A stretch of DNA of 7,320 nucleotides, taken from positions 1-7,320 of the forward strand of contig PKTV01000090.1 of the NCBI GenBank assembly GCA_002868985.1, given 5' to 3'. The notes below the pieces were generated by a model, which searched no databases, had not been told where the DNA came from, and saw nothing but the letters and a program-made list of their open reading frames with translations. Source of the stretch: Desulfobacteraceae bacterium (GTDB lineage Bacteria; Desulfobacterota; Desulfobacteria; Desulfobacterales; UBA11574). The position numbers and the translations under genes are program-made. Positions 6,095 to 7,320 of the stretch are shown here, in pieces. The first letter of the stretch is position 1. The number at the start of each line of letters is the position of its first letter.

Positions 6095-6904
6095 ATGCGA
6101 ATAGGACTTATAGCAGGGAACGGCCAGTTCCCCATCCTTTTTTCAAAAGCTGCAAAAGCTAAAGGGTATCGTGTTTTTGCCGTTGCTCACAAAAATGAGA
6201 CGGATTCAGGTTTGAACGATCATGTTGACACGGTTGAATGGATTCATATTGGACAGATCAAGCGTATTATTAAATTTTTTAAAAAAAATGATATCAACCA
6301 GGCCGTTCTGGTGGGCGGCATTACAAAGACAAAGATGTTTTCTGATGTAAGACCTGACACAAAAGCCATTTCGCTTATTGCAGGCATGAGACATACCCAT
6401 GACGATGGGATATTGAGGGGATTTGTAAGGGTTCTTGAAAAAGAGGGTATTCAAATAAAACCCTCAACATTTTTAATGCCGGACCTTCTGGCGCAACCAG
6501 GGTGTTGGACAAAACGGAAACTGTCCCGGTCGGATAAAAATGATGTCGAACTCGGCTGGAAATTGGCAAAGGAGATCGGGCGTCTCGATATTGGACAGTG
6601 CGTTGTGATCGGAGGGGGATCGGTGCTGGCGGTTGAAGCCATAGATGGAACAGACGCGACCATAAAACGGGGAGGGCGACTCGGCAAAGGCGCTGCAGTC
6701 GTCGTAAAAGTATGCAAACCTCACCAGGACACACGGTTCGATATTCCTGCTGTGGGTGCTCAGACAATAAGGACGATGGTTGAGGCAGGGGCGAAGGTTT
6801 TGGGCATTGAAGCCGGCAAGGCGGTTGTTTTTGACAAGAAGGAGATGATCGACTTGGCGGACGAAGTTGGTATCACCATTGTTGCTTTGGAAAACCTAAA
6901 CTGA
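6095..6904 (+). CDS. lpxI: LpxI, UDP-2,3-diacylglucosamine pyrophosphatase (DUF1009)
   Basis: LpxI hydrolyses UDP-2,3-diacylglucosamine to 2,3-diacylglucosamine-1-phosphate (lipid X) and UMP. It replaces the unrelated LpxH in alphaproteobacteria and many Desulfobacterota. The product is 269 residues, close to the family size. The N-terminus MRIGLIAGNGQFPILFSKAA is the family glycine-rich start, and VLVGGITKTKMF (71-82) is conserved in the N-terminal domain. The C-terminal domain has GSVLAVEAIDGTDATIKRGG (175-194) and RFDIPAVG (214-221). Asp216 is probably the metal/catalytic aspartate (Caulobacter Asp225), an equivalence made from memory of the family. The ATG at 6095 is chosen because the protein already begins at the expected residue, but no Shine-Dalgarno precedes it. 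Repeat-like non-coding sequence lies on both sides, and the TGA stop is part of a TGAGCG motif shared with the far end of the downstream element. Confidence 0.95.
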   Translation: MRIGLIAGNGQFPILFSKAAKAKGYRVFAVAHKNETDSGLNDHVDTVEWIHIGQIKRIIKFFKKNDINQAVLVGGITKTKMFSDVRPDTKAISLIAGMRHTHDDGILRGFVRVLEKEGIQIKPSTFLMPDLLAQPGCWTKRKLSRSDKNDVELGWKLAKEIGRLDIGQCVVIGGGSVLAVEAIDGTDATIKRGGRLGKGAAVVVKVCKPHQDTRFDIPAVGAQTIRTMVEAGAKVLGIEAGKAVVFDKKEMIDLADEVGITIVALENLN

Positions 6905-6906
6905 GC

Positions 6907-6983
6907 GTTTCAAATTTTTGAAATGGTTAATTTAATAATATTTTTAAGGTATTCTGCCATTCTGAATTTCAAGAATTTGAAAC
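6907..6983 (+). repeat. Hairpin A: 18-nt inverted repeat whose arms are themselves palindromic
   Basis: Arm 6907-6924 (GTTTCAAATTTTTGAAAT) pairs with 6966-6983 (ATTTCAAGAATTTGAAAC). All 18 positions pair if the U6917-G6973 wobble is counted. Each arm also contains its own small TTTCAA...TTGAAA palindrome, so a cruciform or two small hairpins are alternatives. The 41-nt loop is very AT-rich. Confidence 0.75.
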
Positions 6984-6990
6984 CCTACAG

Positions 6991-7090
6991 GATTTCCAAT
7001 TTCACCGCACCTACTGCGTCAGATGATGTTCCGCATAGGCGACTATAGCGAAACAACATCTTCCTTGTATCTGCGGCAAACTTGAAAATC
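6991..7090 (+). repeat. Hairpin B: about 100-nt imperfect palindrome with a GCGA loop
   Basis: The outer stem pairs 6991-7009 with 7072-7090 at 15 of 19 positions, including CCGCA/TGCGG at its base-proximal end. The inner stem pairs 7022-7034 with 7048-7060 (11 of 13) and 7035-7038 (ATAG) with 7043-7046 (CTAT), with A7047 bulged. The loop is GCGA (7039-7042), which fits the GNRA tetraloop class. Outer stem and loop share one centre of symmetry (7040.5), so this is one long structure rather than chance short stems. Confidence 0.75.
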
Positions 7091-7115
7091 GCTCAATTTA
7101 GGGAAAAGTGAAGAT

Positions 7116-7320
7116 ATGAAAAAACTGCGAGTTGGTGTGATTGGTGTCGGATATCTCGGACAATTTCATGCTGAAAAATATGCCCGGATGAATGAGGTTG
7201 ACCTGGTGGGAGTTGTAGATATTGACAAAAATCGTGCTAAAACTGTTGCTGACAAGGTAAATACAAAAGCATATATAGACCATAAAGCGCTATTTGGAAA
7301 CGTCGATGCCGTCAGTATCG
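7116..7320 (+). CDS. Gfo/Idh/MocA-family NAD(P)-dependent oxidoreductase, N-terminal part (runs off the window)
   Basis: The first 68 codons are present. They start with MKKLRVGVIGVGYLGQFHAE, a Rossmann-fold GxGxxG dinucleotide-binding loop (GVGYLG, residues 10-15) followed by the HAEKY helix. A second strand, VDLVGVVDID (residues 28-37), ends in the acidic residue that usually favours NAD(H). NVDAVSI near the cut is the next strand. This is the canonical N-terminus of Gfo/Idh/MocA enzymes, which oxidise or reduce sugars and other polyols. An oxidoreductase of this family next to lpxA/lpxI fits GnnA, the UDP-GlcNAc 3-dehydrogenase that with the aminotransferase GnnB makes UDP-GlcNAc3N. The fragment lacks the substrate domain, so this stays a suggestion. 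The start ATG is chosen because the Rossmann strand begins right after it. Confidence 0.88.
   Translation, partial: MKKLRVGVIGVGYLGQFHAEKYARMNEVDLVGVVDIDKNRAKTVADKVNTKAYIDHKALFGNVDAVSI

Larger units (their letters stand above)
6905..7115 (+). other. 211-nt structured intergenic region between lpxI and the oxidoreductase gene
   Basis: No coding frame is seen. Nearly all of it is inverted repeats: hairpin A (6907-6983) and hairpin B (6991-7090). The outer ends, TGAGCG then TTTCAA at 6902-6913 and TTGAAA-AT-CGCTCA at 7082-7095, are complementary apart from a 2-nt insertion. The whole 6902-7095 stretch could thus be a small element with terminal inverted repeats. Neither hairpin is followed by a U-run, so these are not ordinary intrinsic terminators. 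The start region of the next gene has only weak Shine-Dalgarno candidates (AGGGA at 7100-7104, 11 nt away; GTGAAG at 7108-7113, 2 nt away). Confidence 0.65.

Noticed and set aside
6907..7090. The two hairpins after lpxI as intrinsic terminators
   Set aside because: Neither has a GC-rich stem followed directly by a T-run on either strand.

Overview
The window is a stretch of outer-membrane and lipid A biogenesis genes, all on the + strand. It comes from a Gram-negative bacterium, most likely of the Desulfobacterota (old Deltaproteobacteria). Three things suggest this: the order lolD - bamA - skp - lpxD - fabZ - lpxA - lpxI - Gfo/Idh oxidoreductase; the use of LpxI (DUF1009) instead of LpxH for the UDP-diacylglucosamine hydrolysis step; and a BamA with a large extra N-terminal domain. 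The lineage is an inference from gene content. No rRNA or other marker is present.

Layout. Positions 1-102 hold the end of a LolD-type lipoprotein-export ATPase, with an in-frame TAA 16 codons before the old stop. After a 114-nt gap come bamA (217-2862, TTG start), skp/ompH (2930-3478), lpxD (3518-4570), fabZ (4563-5009) and lpxA (5006-5776). lpxD/fabZ overlap by 8 nt and fabZ/lpxA by an ATGA junction, so these three are surely co-transcribed. The compact block then breaks. A 318-nt non-coding gap (5777-6094) contains two oppositely oriented arrays of an 8-nt unit (WTGGAATR). lpxI (6095-6904) follows, then a 211-nt gap (6905-7115) built almost entirely of two adjacent hairpins, one about 77 nt and one about 100 nt with a GCGA (GNRA-type) loop. 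The window ends inside an N-terminal fragment of a Gfo/Idh/MocA-family NAD(P)-dependent oxidoreductase (7116-7320).

How the genes work together. LpxA acylates UDP-GlcNAc (or a 3-amino analogue), LpxD adds the second hydroxyacyl chain after LpxC (not here) has deacetylated the sugar, and LpxI cleaves UDP-2,3-diacylglucosamine to lipid X. FabZ works on 3-hydroxyacyl-ACP, the same pool that LpxA and LpxD draw on. LolD (lipoprotein release), Skp (periplasmic chaperone) and BamA (beta-barrel insertase) supply the protein half of outer-membrane assembly.

The core genes are recognisable and conventional. The points that merit attention are the lolD nonsense codon, the TolB/LpoB-like domain fused to BamA, the repeat-like structures on both sides of lpxI, and the possibility that the terminal oxidoreductase together with an unusual LpxA active-site residue means 3-amino (amide-linked) lipid A.
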